Shown in pieces: positions 11,325 to 22,740 of a stretch of DNA of 64,000 nt. The notes beneath the pieces are model-generated. The model did no database searches. It was not told the origin of the DNA and worked only from the letters and a program-made list of their open reading frames with translations. The DNA is taken from contig CM048744.1 in the NCBI GenBank assembly GCA_026315105.1, positions 363,321,168 to 363,385,167 of the forward strand, given 5' to 3'. The position numbers were made by a program, and so were the translations under genes. This stretch comes from Locusta migratoria (lineage: Eukaryota; Arthropoda; Insecta; Orthoptera; Acrididae). How positions within the stretch are numbered: position 1 is the first letter of the stretch; the number at the start of each line of letters is the position of its first letter.

Positions 11325-12150
11325 CAATTTTAATAACTCTATACAGTTTATTGTTCCCTTATTATATAGAGCTTGCATTGCTCATCATCGCAAACGATTG
11401 CTGTAATCTTCACCTTAACTATATGCTTTGGTCAGGACGCTACATTTTGGGTGTCCAACATTGTAATTTCCCAGTTTTTTTTTTCCAAGAAGAATTCCTT
11501 TCTTGACAGGGAATATGATTTCTGTTTAAATTCCAACTACTACTGCCGATGTCTGAAAATGCAAGAAGACGCGCAATACTTGCTATGCAGAGTGTAAGTA
11601 TTACGAGTACGAGCACTGAGTGAGCAAAGGTATAATGTCGCTTATGCCAAGTAAGATGTACAGTAAACACAAGTCAGATTTATTGGCTGTATTGGAAATA
11701 AGAATTACAATTCCAGCAGTCTCAACATGACACGGAAACAAATTCCACGAATTTTACCGAATTAGCTCAGAGTTTCCGCTTTTTGGAGCAATTTACATAT
11801 TATTTCTGACTTCCTATTTATCACTGTTAGTAGATTTTCTTTACAATACATTCGTCAGGCAAGGGGTTTCTTTCTACAAACTGGAAGAAAATCCATGAAC
11901 AGTTCTCCTGCATGAACAACATACTGACTGTATGTAGCACAGAAAGAAATTCACAGGTGAATACGTCTTTTCAACATAAAAGCACGCTTGCAAATGAACG
12001 CTTCCGGTCGTATCACCATCATATGAAGAAGAGGAACCGGAGGCAGCTCTGCATAGCAGGGAGCATTAGTCGCTGGTATGTAGCCGAGATTGGGCGAAGG
12101 CACAGCTTTCCTTCAACAGTTAAAATCAATTCGGTGTGGTGACCACGTTT
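11325..12150. other. No recognised feature
   Basis: AT-rich spacer between the Tc1 remnant and the long inverted arm. It contains no ORF or repeat I can name. Confidence 0.45.
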
Positions 12151-12880
12151 CATATACAGCAGTGAATGACTTACAATACTCCAAAATTAAACAGGCCAAG
12201 GTATACAGTTTTGAACGCAAACAATTCAGAATATTCATAGTACAGCCTACTGTGCGTCTTTGCCGTTAACTAAATGAGTGTTACTGAAAGAACATCGCTG
12301 GTGCTATCTAGCGAAACGTTATAGTTATTGCCACTAGATGTGACATCAATACACTATGCAGTATGTGCGTTACTTAATATAAATTTTTATGAATTTCAAA
12401 CACAAAGCATGAAAGTAGATGCAAAAATTTCGTGTTTATTTCCGTAGTATGACAGGTTTAACGATAGAACAGAGAGTCATTTCAGTCTGCATATCACAGT
12501 AAATGTGGCCAGTAACAGAAACAGCGGAAGTTGGTTATATTTCTGTGATGGAGGGCTATAAAATGCTGAAAAATAAGTTTTACTCTGATTTTCAGTAGAA
12601 CTGAATGAGAAAGACTGAATAGTGGAGAACAGATGCCAATTTAAAATACACTGGGTGTATATGAAATGAACGTAGAAAATGAGGGCTGGTACAGTGGGTA
12701 ATAACAAACATATTTCACATAGCAACCCATGTCCCCATACCTTAACGTACGGAGCTAGGCAGCGTCGTATAGTCTCGCGTCGCCAAGAGGGTACGCACAC
12801 AACATGCCACCCGAGTCGTCATAGTAGCGGGCCTGCAGGCAACGTCTTCAATATATTTATAGCAACAGGATAAATGAGAC
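12150..12880 (+). repeat. Left arm of a long inverted repeat
   Basis: This arm is the approximate reverse complement of 14246-14640 plus 15948-16190. Matching blocks include the CATATTTCACATAGCAACCC block (12707-12726 against about 14397-14416 inverted), GGAGAACAGATGCCAATTT (12624-12642) and AACAGGCCAAGG/TTGGCCTGTTT (12192 against about 16136). About 100 bases of the left arm (12382-12484) have no partner because the right arm is interrupted there. Total arm length is about 720 bases. Confidence 0.8.
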
Positions 12881-14471
12881 GTCAGGTTGAAGTGTTTCAA
12901 CCTTTATTTCAAAACAGTTACAAAAAGTGCTCAAAAGTACGCCCTCCTGCTAGAATGCACACCATGCCACGACGTTGCAGAGATTGTCGCACACTTCCAT
13001 ACACTCCTGGCAATGTGGATATCCATCGGAGGCTGTCATAATTTGCACTACCAGCTCTTCATCAGTCTGAACTGGTGTTTCGTGGCCCCACAAGAAAAAA
13101 ATCAATGGGCGTCATTCGGGGCAACGTACGAGCCATACCACCGGCTCACTGCGTCCTATCCAAGCCTCACCAAAGGTTTCAGTCGAATGCATTCACATTG
13201 CAAGTGCAAAGTGCGCAGATACATAATCATGTTGGTACTAAATTTGCTGTCGCATATTCAGTTGAACATGTTCTAGTAACTCTCGCAGAGTAGATGTTTG
13301 CGCTTTAGTCGCCGGGGTAATATGTATGAGCAGACCAGATTAACGCCTACCAAACCAGATCAAAAGGTGGCAGCGATGCGAGCTTGATGACCACGAACAA
13401 AGGCGCCGTGCGGATTTTCCCTTGCCCACATGTGTTGATTGTAGCTGTTGAACATACCCTTTCGTGTAAAGGATGCTCCATCCGTAAAAATTACACAGTT
13501 CGGAAATTCCGATTGAATGGAACACTTTTATAAAAACCACTGACAGAATTCGACAAGGAAAATTGTCTGCTAGAATCTTCTGAAGACGGTAGGGGGCGCA
13601 AATCATCTTGATGCCAAATTATGTAATGGCTTACACCGGTTTCTCATGCAGTACACTGCAAGCTTGTTGAGGGTGTGCTTTTCAGTAGCGCTGACACTTC
13701 CTATTCAAACCCTCGTGTACCGCATCCTTTGCACCTTTAACACAAAATGAATAGATCGGATTTGGAAGTAGACTTTAAATTCTCTGATGCCATTACGAGA
13801 ACGTGCCACCTCAAGTGAATCTGTCTCTCTTAGGGACCTGTGGATGACAGTAAAGGGCGTAAATCTAGCACTCAATGATTCGGAAACCATTAAAATTACG
13901 AACATTGATTAGGGTGAGTATTTCCATCTGCCGCTCCGTAAACACAGTGCATGTCTTTCCTTTGCGTCCAAGAATAGCGCTCCATTTTCTGTCCATTCCA
14001 CACAGTAGCAGACACAGGTGTGTCCCTGTTTGATGAGAAAATGATTAAGGTCGAGCAGACTCTGCGGTGTTCACAGGTGCTGCCGTCTACGCAACCTATC
14101 AAACAGATATGAGAACGGCCAAAACAACGCGAATACTTAGCAGTAAAATGGCAAAAAAGCGTAGTGTTTTCCCGCCTGGAATATCTGCAACTATGTCGAC
14201 TACAGCGTTTGCAAATAAAGGTCATAAACCTTCAAACCGAAATCCCATTTATCCTGTTGCTATAAATACACTGAAGACGTTGCCCTGCAGACCCGCTACA
14301 GTGACGACTCGCAAGGCATGTTGTGTGCCTACTCTCTTCGCGGCGCGAGACGCGATTCAACGACGTCTTGCGCCGTATGCTAAGGGGTGCAGATGTGGGT
14401 TGCTATGTGAAATATGCTTGTTATGACCCACTCTACCCGCCTTCTTATTTTCTACGTTTATTTGAGATACA
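12651..14471 (-). mobile_element. Mariner-type DNA transposon with long inverted ends
   Basis: The element is bounded by CTGGGTGTAT (12651) and its inverted partner ATACACCCTG (ending about 14472), resembling the CAGGGTATTAC end of the related element at 41938. Its inner inverted repeats extend to about 12875 and from about 14246. Between them lies a decayed transposase on the minus strand. The inverted symmetry continues outside these ends, so the true limits are ambiguous. Confidence 0.7.
12905..14230 (-). pseudogene. Mariner-superfamily transposase (decayed)
   Basis: On the minus strand the recognisable pieces in order are: an N-terminal FTERQMEI-like helix near 13900-13930, a middle piece with LQKILADNFPCRI followed by FYGWSILYTKGYVQQ and a HVGKGKSA segment where relatives read HIWADENPHA, and the C-terminus LPGVYGSVRQSLQRRG followed by GGRTFEHF. 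This order matches the insect transposase family with a WADENPH motif and a C-terminal HFEHLL. Frameshifts separate the pieces and no intact catalytic triad is visible. Confidence 0.65.
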
Positions 14472-14810
14472 CCCTGTGTATTTTAAATTGGCATCTGTTC
14501 TCCACTATTCAATCATTCTCGTTCAATTCTACTGAAAATACATAGTAAAACTTATTTTTTAGCATATAGCCCCACATCACAGAAATATAACAAACTGCGG
14601 CGGTTTCTGTTACTGGCCACATTTACTGTAATATGCAGTTTTAACCCACTAATGACGGGCGCCGAGGGCGTAGTGGCGAGGTTGCCGCCGGAGGCACGGC
14701 CGACCGCCTGGTCCCCCTGAATGGCAGGTTCGCGGCCGCGTGCAGACTGCTTTGATTTTGCCAGTTATGACCGCCATAATAGCTGGTTTATTAACTGTTA
14801 GACCGTTATG

Positions 14811-15942
14811 TTCAACTTATACAGACAGCAGTTATTAGAGTGGAAGGGCATGAAAGAGTAGCAGAGGTTGGTAAGGGAGTAAGACAGGGTTATAGCCTTT
14901 CCCCAATGTTGTTCAATCTGTACACTGAGCAAGCAGTGAAGGAATGCAAGGAGAAATTTGGAGAGGGTATTAAAGTTCGTGGAAAGGAAATAAAAACTTT
15001 GCGGTTTGCTGATGACATAGTAATTTTGTCTGAGACTGCAAAGGATCTGCAAGAGCAATTGAACGGAATGGACAGTGTTTTGAAACGAAGATATGAGATG
15101 AACATTAACAAGAGTAAAACGAGGGTTATGGAATGTAATATCAAACAATCAGGCGATGCTGAAGGAATTAGACAAGGTAATGAGACAATAAAAGTAGATG
15201 AGTTTTGTTATTTGGGTAGGGCCACTACGGTCGGGGGTTCGAATCCCCCCTCGGGCATGGATATTTGTGCCGTCCTAGTTCGTAAGTAGTTCATAAGTAG
15301 TTTGTAAGTTTAGGGACTGATGACCCCGTAGTTAAGTCCCATAAGCTTAACAAACATTTGAAGATTTGATTTATATGGGTAGCAAAATAACTTCTGATGG
15401 TCGAAGTAGAGAAGATATAAAATGCAGAATGGATATGGGAAGGAAAATATTTCTGAAGAAGCAAAATTTGTTGACATTCAATATTAGTTAAGCAATTAGG
15501 AAGTCTTTCCTGAAAGCATTTGTCGGGAGTGTAGCATTGTATGGGAGTGAAACGTGGACGATAAGGAGTTCAGACAAAAAGATGATAGAAGCTTTTGAAG
15601 TGTGGTGTTAAAGACGAATGACGAAAATTAGATGGGTAGATCAAGGAACTAATGAGGAGGTGCTCAACAGAATTGGGTAGAAAAGGAGTTTCTGGCATAT
15701 CCTGACTAAGAGAAGTGATAGATTGGTAGGACACATCCTCAGACATCAAGGAATTGTCAAGTTAGCTTTAGAAGGAAGTGTGTGGGGTAAAAATCGTAGA
15801 GGGAGACCGGGGGACGAATACAGAAAGCAGATTCAAAAGGGTGTAGGTTGCCGAACGTATTCTGAGATTAAGGGACTTGCACAGGACCGAGTAGCGTGGA
15901 GATCTGCTTCAAACCAGTCTGCGGACTGAAGACCACAACAAT
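14811..15942 (+). mobile_element. RTE LINE, 3' half (copy B)
   Basis: 5'-truncated copy starting inside the reverse transcriptase (motif B region GVRQGYSLSP at about 14877) and running through LRFADDIVILS, with the FADD catalytic box intact, to the C-terminal GRPGDEYRKQIQKGVG and SNQSAD, ending ACTGAAGACCACAACA. A 5'-truncated SINE interrupts it at 15220-15370. Stops at about 15488 and 15610 disable it. Confidence 0.9.
15220..15370 (+). mobile_element. tRNA-headed SINE, 5'-truncated (copy d)
   Basis: The copy starts inside the tRNA-like head at GGCCACTACGG, keeps the B box and the body, and ends ACAAACATTTGAA. Flanks TTATTTGGGTAG (15208-15219) and TTATATGGGTAG (15371-15382) are the target duplication, so truncation occurred at insertion. 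Confidence 0.9.
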
Positions 15943-16190
15943 ATCATTTACATTAAGTAATATACATAGTGCATAGTGTATTGCCCTCACATCTAATGGC
16001 AATAAATACCGGTAAAAATTCTCTAGATAGTACTAGCGATGTTCTTTTAGTAAGACTCATTTAGAAAACGGTAAGCACGCACAGTAGGCCGAACTATGAA
16101 TATTTTGAATTGTTTGCAGTGAAAACTGCAGTCATTGGCCTGTTTAATTTTGGTGTTTTGTAGGTCATGAATATATGATGTTGACGTGTT

Positions 16191-17150
16191 CCTGAGTAAA
16201 ATATTCCTGAGGTAAAATAGTTCCCCATTAGGATCTCCAGGCGAGGACTACTTAGTAGGATGTCGTCATCATGAAAAACAAAACAGGCATTCTACGGATT
16301 GGAGCATGGAATGTTCTATCTCTTAATAGGGAAGGTAAGTTAGAAAATTTGAAAAGAGAAGTGGTTAGGTCAAAGTTAGGTATGATGGAGATCAGTGAAA
16401 TTCGGTGGCAGATGAACAGCATTTTACATTTCAGGCGAGTACAGGGTTACAAATACAAATTCAGTCGGTGGTAACGCAGGAATAGGTCTGATATTGTATA
16501 AGAAAGTAGTAATTTGGGTAAGTTACTCTGAATAGCCAACACAGACTACAGCAGTACAAGTTAATATGCCAACTAGCTCTGCCGCTGTTAAGGAGATCTT
16601 AGAAATGTATGAGGAGATAAAAGAAATTAAGGGAGAGGAAAACTTGATTGTGGTGGGGGAGTGGAACTCGGTAGTAGGAAAGGGAAGATAAGTAAATGTA
16701 GTAGTTGAATATTGGCTGGGGAAATGGAATGAAAGATGAGATCCCCTGGTAGTATTTTATGCAGAGCAAACACTTGGTTTAATCATCATGAAAGAAGGTT
16801 GTATACGTGGAAGAGACAAGGATACACTGGAAGGTACCAGACTGACTTTATAATGGTAAGTCATAGGTTTAGAAACCAGGTTTTAAACTGTAAGTCATAT
16901 CAAGGCGCAGATTATACTCTGATCATAACTTATTGTTTATGAACTGTAGATCAAAACTTGAGAGACTGCAAAACGGTAGAAAATTAAAAACATGGAACTT
17001 GGATAAATTGAAGGTACCAGACGTGGTTCAGAGTTTCAGAAGGAACATTAGGCAAGGATTGGCTGAAATGGGAGAGTGTAATACGGTAGAAGATGAATGG
17101 GTAGCTCTGAGAGATAGAGTAGTGAAGGCCGCAGAGGATCAGACTACCTC
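16191..17150 (+). mobile_element. RTE LINE, 5' half (copy C)
   Basis: Begins in the RTE leader (AAAATATTCCTGAGGTAAAA, as at 3068 in copy A). The ORF start MKNKTGILRIGAWNVLSLN is well preserved here at 16271. The decayed endonuclease follows to DRVVKAAEDQ. The 3' half, including the reverse transcriptase, is missing. A 5'-complete, 3'-deleted LINE cannot arise by normal 5' truncation and implies a later deletion or recombination. Confidence 0.85.
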
Positions 17151-17244
17151 GCGTGGCATCGACGTGTTAAACGACAAATTTCTTTCTCATTAATTCGGCA
17201 GCCAGTATGTTTTGGTTTAGGTTAAAACGATGTCTTGAAACGCT

Positions 17245-17296
17245 AAAAAATAAATAAATAAATAAATAAATAAATAAAAATAATAAAAAATAAAGG
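17245..17296. repeat. (AAAT)n microsatellite
   Basis: A run of AAAT units with interruptions, shortly after the 3'-deleted RTE copy. Confidence 0.9.
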
Positions 17297-17355
17297 CAGA
17301 TAAATTTTATAGAATATAACGAGTAGCTCTTGCAGCCTAGGGATCACTACATGTT

Positions 17356-17437
17356 AGCCGCGGTGGAAGAGCACTCTAAGGTGCCTTGCTATGGAGCGCG
17401 CGGTTTCTCCCCGTCGGGGGTTCGAGTCCTCCCTAGG

Positions 17438-17479
<42 letters not shown>

Positions 17480-17571
17480 GTCTTTACGTTAATTTAAGTT
17501 GTTTGTAAGCCTATGGACTGATAACCTGAATAGTTAAGTCACATAGATTTTTAATCATTTGAAAATTTGGC
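17356..17571 (+). mobile_element. tRNA-headed SINE, GT-rich subfamily (copy e)
   Basis: Head GCCGCGGTGGAAGAGC, B box GGGGGTTCGAGTCC, then a (GT)n tract (about 17440-17479) directly after the head, body and tail ending ATCATTTGAAAATTTG. Target duplication CACTACATGTT (17345-17355) / CACTAGATGTT (17572-17582). Confidence 0.9.
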
Positions 17572-17582
17572 CACTAGATGTT

Positions 17583-18655
17583 TGTTGCCATTACTGGATT
17601 GGGTATCGGTTCTTGAGAGCCGTGTTGCGGTAGAGAAGCCCGAAACGATCCGCCAGGTGTGTAGCCGCCGGGGACGCCTGCCAAATAAACGGCGGGCACA
17701 TCCGGATTTGTAAATGGGATAATTTTAATGACGTCATAACAGTTTAACACAATTGACCGATGGGGCGATAGTACAACCGGACCCTTTGGCTCATGCCAAC
17801 AGTAATAGGAATTACGTCGTCATCTGACATCGAGCTCTTGCTCGTACATGAGTCAGAAGTACGAAAGGTGATGTGAGATAATTTCTGGAGCCTTCGTGAG
17901 TCACCCCATTGTCCATCTATCTTTCTGCGGTTGCGGGCATATCCGTGAACCCTATTTGCAACTCGTTCGATAAAGGCTGCAGTTAAAGTATCTCACTCAC
18001 GCGGGTACCGCCTCGAAAGGGGCGCTGTACTCGACATAAGATCCGCCTACCTGATCGTTCTGCTAATCTGTGTTTACTTTATTACAGTTGGTGCTCATAG
18101 AGTGTAAATAATGCATGGGCTGTTAATCGTGCCTGGAGTGATGGAGTCACGATCGATCTTCCTAAGCACTCGTTTTTATGTTTTTTTTTTATAAAATGGA
18201 GTACTTCGGCTAGTTCATTTAATGTATTAATTACCTTAAAAGATAACATTTCTGGGTGTTTAAAGGTTAAAAAACTTAAATTTTATTTCAAATAGACTCT
18301 TTTCATATAATTAAAGTCAGTAGTGCTTCTGCCTACCCTGTTGTGTTGCGAATGTAAATATTTAATGTCGTTGTTTAGCATAATAAAACCATTGTTAAAT
18401 ATCGTACTAAATACTTAACCCGAATATTATTTTGAGTCCTTAATGCAGGAGCCGACTCGAAGCGTATATGGCTGCGGTATTACATTTCCCCTCTTATCAA
18501 CAAACAAGTCTGAGCAAAGTGAATGCATCACGACGGATGAAGGTAATTGGCCGCCATAAGGTAATTGTAACGAGACTGAATACTATGACAACCAATTTCA
18601 CGAGAAATAAACATAAAATACAGTGTGAAGCAAAAGTCGAACTAATCATAATGTA
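17583..18655. other. No recognised feature
   Basis: Contains a locally GC-richer stretch (about 17620-18060) that could be an old long terminal repeat or other non-coding transposon part, but no diagnostic end motifs or protein fragments are visible. Confidence 0.4.
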
Positions 18656-18835
18656 AGTCTGGTATGGGGTGTTTGTAGGTGGGGACGCAAATTATAGGAG
18701 CTATGAAGTCAGCGGCTGTCATCTTGAAAGCCGCTATCTCAGGAATACGTATGTGAAATCTGTTTTAAGATATATTTTCTTATGTAAGACTTCAGACCTT
18801 TTAAAGTTTAGGAAACTTGTAAGAGTCTTCGTTAT
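18656..18835 (-). repeat. Dispersed repeat, inverted partner of 22520-22740
   Basis: Its reverse complement contains ATATCTTAAAACAGATT, GTATTCCTGAGA, a CAAGATG block, ATAGCTCCTAT and CACCCC in the same order and spacing as 22520-22740. The two copies lie about 3.7 kb apart in opposite orientation. Confidence 0.7.
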
Positions 18836-18979
18836 AGTATATGCTCCATATGACCTCTATTATGCTGGACACAAAATCGAACTCTTTTTTGCCAATCCTG
18901 CTGCACAGGTAGCAGGATCTGATGGTCAACAGAAGCACACGCCATCTGAATACACCGGCACAGAAGGGCTACGTTGTTA

Positions 18980-19490
18980 AATTTAACCTCATTTCCCCAA
19001 CTGATTTGCAATGTCCCTCTATATTATAATCAAAGGGTGTTAAGATCAGGGTACGCAGTGACCATTCGATAGGACCCCTCCTATACATCCACTGACCTGC
19101 AAATTAATCATCGAGAAACTGACTGCAGTCTGCAGTGTTCGAAAAAGGTTGGGAAATAACCTATGGACTCAAGAGCGTTGGAAGCACGTAATCACGGAGC
19201 ACATTAAAATATCTTTCCCCATTCAGTGTTCCATCAGTAAACACCAAACCCCACGATTGTTATGTTCCGTATCAAACCAAGCCATCACTTTTACCACCAC
19301 AGCCACATTTGCAGGGATCCATCCTCGAGGGAAGGAAGGAGGCTTAGAGTTTAACGCCATCCTCGAGGGGTTTGGATCTGAACTGTAACGATGATTGTTT
19401 CTTTACTTCTCGCACATAAACATTATCTACGCCTCTGAACAACAAATGTTGTATGAAGTTTGCTTTCCTGTTACACTGATCCAGAGCCCT
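18980..19490. other. No recognised feature
   Basis: No clear element. A 79-codon plus-strand ORF (19149-19388) has no recognisable motif. Confidence 0.4.
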
Positions 19491-20503
19491 TAGCTCTTCC
19501 GATGATGAGGAAATCGAAAAAATGTAGCAGGAAGTAAAGGAAATCATTCAGAAAGTTAAGGGAGAGGAGGACTTAATAGTTGTGGGGAGACTGTAATTCG
19601 GTAGAAGGAAAAGTAAGTGAAGGAAAAACAGTAGGTGCATATGGACGAGGAAAAGGAATGAAAGAGGAAGGGGAAAAATGAATGAAAGAGGAAGCAGTCT
19701 GGTAGAAATTTGTACAGAACATAATTTAATCATAACAAACACTTGGTTTAAAAATCATGAAACACGGTTGTACACGTGGAACAGATCAGCAGACACCGGA
19801 AAATACTAGATAGATTTTGAAAGCGCAAATGCAAGTCTGTAGAAGAATGTATGACTAAGAGAAAATAGAGACAGACTATGGGAAAATAAAAACAGATATT
19901 TGGAGTCAATAAAACCTGCCGTATGAATATCAAGAGCACAGATGGAAAACCAGTTCTCAGCAAAGAAGGGAAATCTGAAAGGTGGAGAGATTATATAGAG
20001 GTACTCTGCAAAGGAAATGAACTTCGGGACAATATTGTATGAAAGGAAGATGAAGTAGATGAAGGTGAAAGCGCATATACTATACAGAGAGAATATTATG
20101 ACAGAGCATTGGAAATCTTGTCGAAACAAGGCCCTTGGAGTAGACGATATTCCCTAAGAGCTGCTAAAGTCTCTGGGAGAACCAGCCATGGCAAAACTAT
20201 TCCACCTAGTGTGCAAGATGTCTGAGACTGGCGAAATACCCTAAGACTTAAAGAAAAATTAGTAATTCCAATTCCGAAAAATGTAGATGCAGACAGATGT
20301 AAAAATTACAGAACCATCAGTTTAATAAGTCGTGGTTCAAAATTTTAACAGAAATTACTTTCAGAAGAATTGAAAAACAGGTAGAAGCCGACCTCGAGGA
20401 TAATTAGTGTAGATTTAGGACAAATGTATGATCACGTGAGGCAAAACATTACGACGTATCGTAGAAGGTACATTAGGGAAAGCAAGCCTGCATTTCTAGT
20501 TTT

Positions 20504-20755
20504 GACTATAAGAGATAATCCGTCTTATGCTCACTGCAATTAAGACATTTATCTTACACCAGAAGCGTTTAGTTTTTTTTATAAAAGCATCTTCTGTGGT
20601 CTGTAAATGGAACAAAGGTTTGTACAATTTGTCTTGTATACGTAGATTAAAAACAGTTTAATTTTGCGCAAGTTTGCTCTACATTTTTTTAAATCGATAT
20701 TCAGTCTACTCACGGTGTTGTCTCTTCTTAAATACACACGCCTAACTTGCACAAA

Positions 20756-20786
<31 letters not shown>

Positions 20787-20983
20787 AACCTGTTTTTAAT
20801 CTGTTTATTCAAGACAAATTGTACAAGCTTTGTATCATTTACAGAGCATGGAAGATGCTTTTAAAATGAAAAGCGAAATGCGACTGGTGTAAAAGTCTTA
20901 ATTGCAGTCAGCATAAGACGGATTACTTTTTATAGTCAATTTTAACAGAAACTGCGGAAGATGGCCACAAAACCAAACATAGT
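20504..20983. mobile_element. Palindromic PLE-terminal-like element
   Basis: Arms of about 160 bases (20504-20663 and 20785-20945) are inverted copies of each other. Each has a TTTACAGA..GAAGATGCT block and a partner ..CTGGTGTAA block, the hammerhead-like core described at 39767 and 40811. The right arm core is at 20838-20893. A (TAAA)n tract lies at 20757-20786. About 40 further bases on the right end ACCAAACAT, as in the larger relative at 40963. Flanks ATTTCTAGTTTT (20492-20503) and ATTTCTATTTTT (20984-20995) form a 12-base target duplication within RTE copy D. Confidence 0.75.
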
Positions 20984-21240
20984 ATTTCTATTTTTTGTAG
21001 ACTTGGAGAAAGCCTTTGACGATATTGATTGGAAATAGACTGTTTCAAATTTTGGAGTCATCAGGGGTAAAATATAGGGAACGGTTAGTTATTTACAACT
21101 TACACAGAAACCAGACAGGAGTTAGAAGAGTCGAAGGCCATGAAAAGCAAGCATTGGTTGGGAAGGCAGTAATACAGGGTTGTAGGCTTTCTCCGATGTT
21201 ATTCAATCTGTACATTGAATAAGCTGTGAAGAAAAGCTAG

Positions 21241-21431
21241 GGCCGGCCGCGGTGGTCGAGGGGACTGAGGCGCTCCAGTCACGGTCTGCACGGCCACTAC
21301 GGTCGGGGTTTCGAATCCCCCCTCGGGCATGGGGGGGGATTAGTCTTAGCTAGTTCATAAGTAGTTTGTAAGCTTAGGGGCTGATGACCCCGTAGTTACG
21401 TCCCATAAGTTCTACAAATATTTGAACATTT
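21241..21431 (+). mobile_element. tRNA-headed SINE (copy f)
   Basis: Full-length copy with head GGCCGCGGTGGTCGAGG, B box GGGGTTTCGAATCCC and a G-rich expansion after the head. Flanked by the perfect duplication GAAAAGCTAG (21231-21240 and 21432-21441) inside RTE copy D. Confidence 0.95.
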
Positions 21432-22519
21432 GAAAAGCTAGGAGAAATTTGAAGAATGTAGTAATGTTAAGCGTGAAGAATTAAAAAAAAATGCGTTTAG
21501 CTGATAAAATTGTAATTCTCTCAGACACAGCAAATGACCAGGAAGAGCAGTTGAATGGAATGGACAATGTCTTGAAAGGAGCGTATTTTTTTAACAATAT
21601 CAAAACATGGGTAATGGATTATAGTGTTAGAAAATCATGCCATAGTGAAGGAATTTGGTTAGGTAACATTAGAATTAAGGTGGTAGACGAGTTTGGTACT
21701 TGGGTACTAAAATAATATACGATGGTCGCAGTGCAGAAGATATAAAATGCAGAATGGCAATGGGGAGAAAAACGTTTCTGAAAAGTCTTTCTGAAATCAG
21801 TTGTGTGGAGTTTTGCTTTAAACTGTCATGAAACGTGGACAATAAATAGTTCAGACAAGAAGGCAATAAAGGCTTTTGAAATGTGGTGCCTCAGAAGAAT
21901 GCTGAAGATTATATGGGTAGATCGCGTATCTAATGAGGACGTACTGAACAGAATTGGGGTGAATAGAAATTTCTGGCATACCTTGAAAAAAAGGAGGTAT
22001 CTATTAGTGGGACACATTCTTAGACATCAAGAAATTGTGGATTTACCATTAGAGGGATGTGTGTGGTGGCAAAAATCGCAGAGGGAGACCAAGAGACGAG
22101 TACAGGAAGCAGGTTCAAATATAATAGTGGGCTGCCGTTCTTGTGCGGAGATAATATGCTTGCTCAGAATGTAGTGGTGGTGAGAGCTGCACCAGTCTCC
22201 GCACTGAAGACCACAATGACTCTGCGATGTGGAATTTTCGCAGACGATACGACAATTACTGTTACCGTCCTCTCGTCGGAGGCTGTTCTTGGTGACGTCC
22301 ACTGCGTGGCGAGTCCATCGCAGAATCTGCTGAGCAAAATTTGTTCGATAACTTGGAAATGTTATTTCCCTTAGGATGTCCGACATTTAACTAAGCAACA
22401 ATCACTCACATACTTCGTCCACCATTCATTAACAACACAATTTCACTGCTTTCCTGCTTTGTAAGTGCCGTTGTTAACGACGTGCAGCAGGAAACAGAAT
22501 TGATTACCTTCGAGTTTCA

Positions 22520-22740
22520 AACTTTAACAGGTCATAACTCTTACACAAAGATATCTTAAAATAGATTCCTACGTGTATTCCTGAGAAAAAGCCGTTATGT
22601 GCTACATAATTATTGTCCCATTTGAAAAAAGTAACCAAATTCCAAGATGGCGGATTGCATGAGGGCCACCACTGCCGTGATAGCTCCTATTAGTTGCATC
22701 CCGACCTACAGACACCCCTTTACTAGACGCCATTATGGTT
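22520..22740 (+). repeat. Dispersed repeat, inverted partner of 18656-18835
   Basis: Shares the blocks listed for 18656-18835 in opposite orientation and carries an extra insertion of about 40 bases around 22595-22640. No coding potential is recognised. Confidence 0.65.

Larger units (their letters stand above)
14246..16190 (-). repeat. Right arm of the long inverted repeat, interrupted
   Basis: This is the counterpart of 12150-12880. The inner block runs 14246-14640. The symmetry is then lost across a GC-rich 170-base segment of unknown origin (14640-14810) and an RTE fragment, and returns at 15948-16190. The outer block contains GCATAGTGTATTG, AGCGATGTTCTTT and CACAGTAGGC, each matched inverted on the left arm. 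Confidence 0.75.
19495..22222 (+). mobile_element. RTE LINE (copy D), twice interrupted
   Basis: Heavily decayed copy starting in the endonuclease (AGCTCTTCCGATGATGAGGA, parallel to 3479 in copy A) and ending ACTGAAGACCACAATG. At 20504-20983 a palindromic element interrupts it exactly before LEKAFDDIDW (motif A), and at 21241-21431 a SINE interrupts it after the motif B region. The catalytic FADD region at 21490 reads LADK, so the second and third positions are altered. Many stops. Confidence 0.9.

Noticed and set aside
17620..18060. Possible solo LTR
   Set aside because: GC shift and a polyadenylation-like AATAAA are present, but no TG..CA borders with duplication were found.
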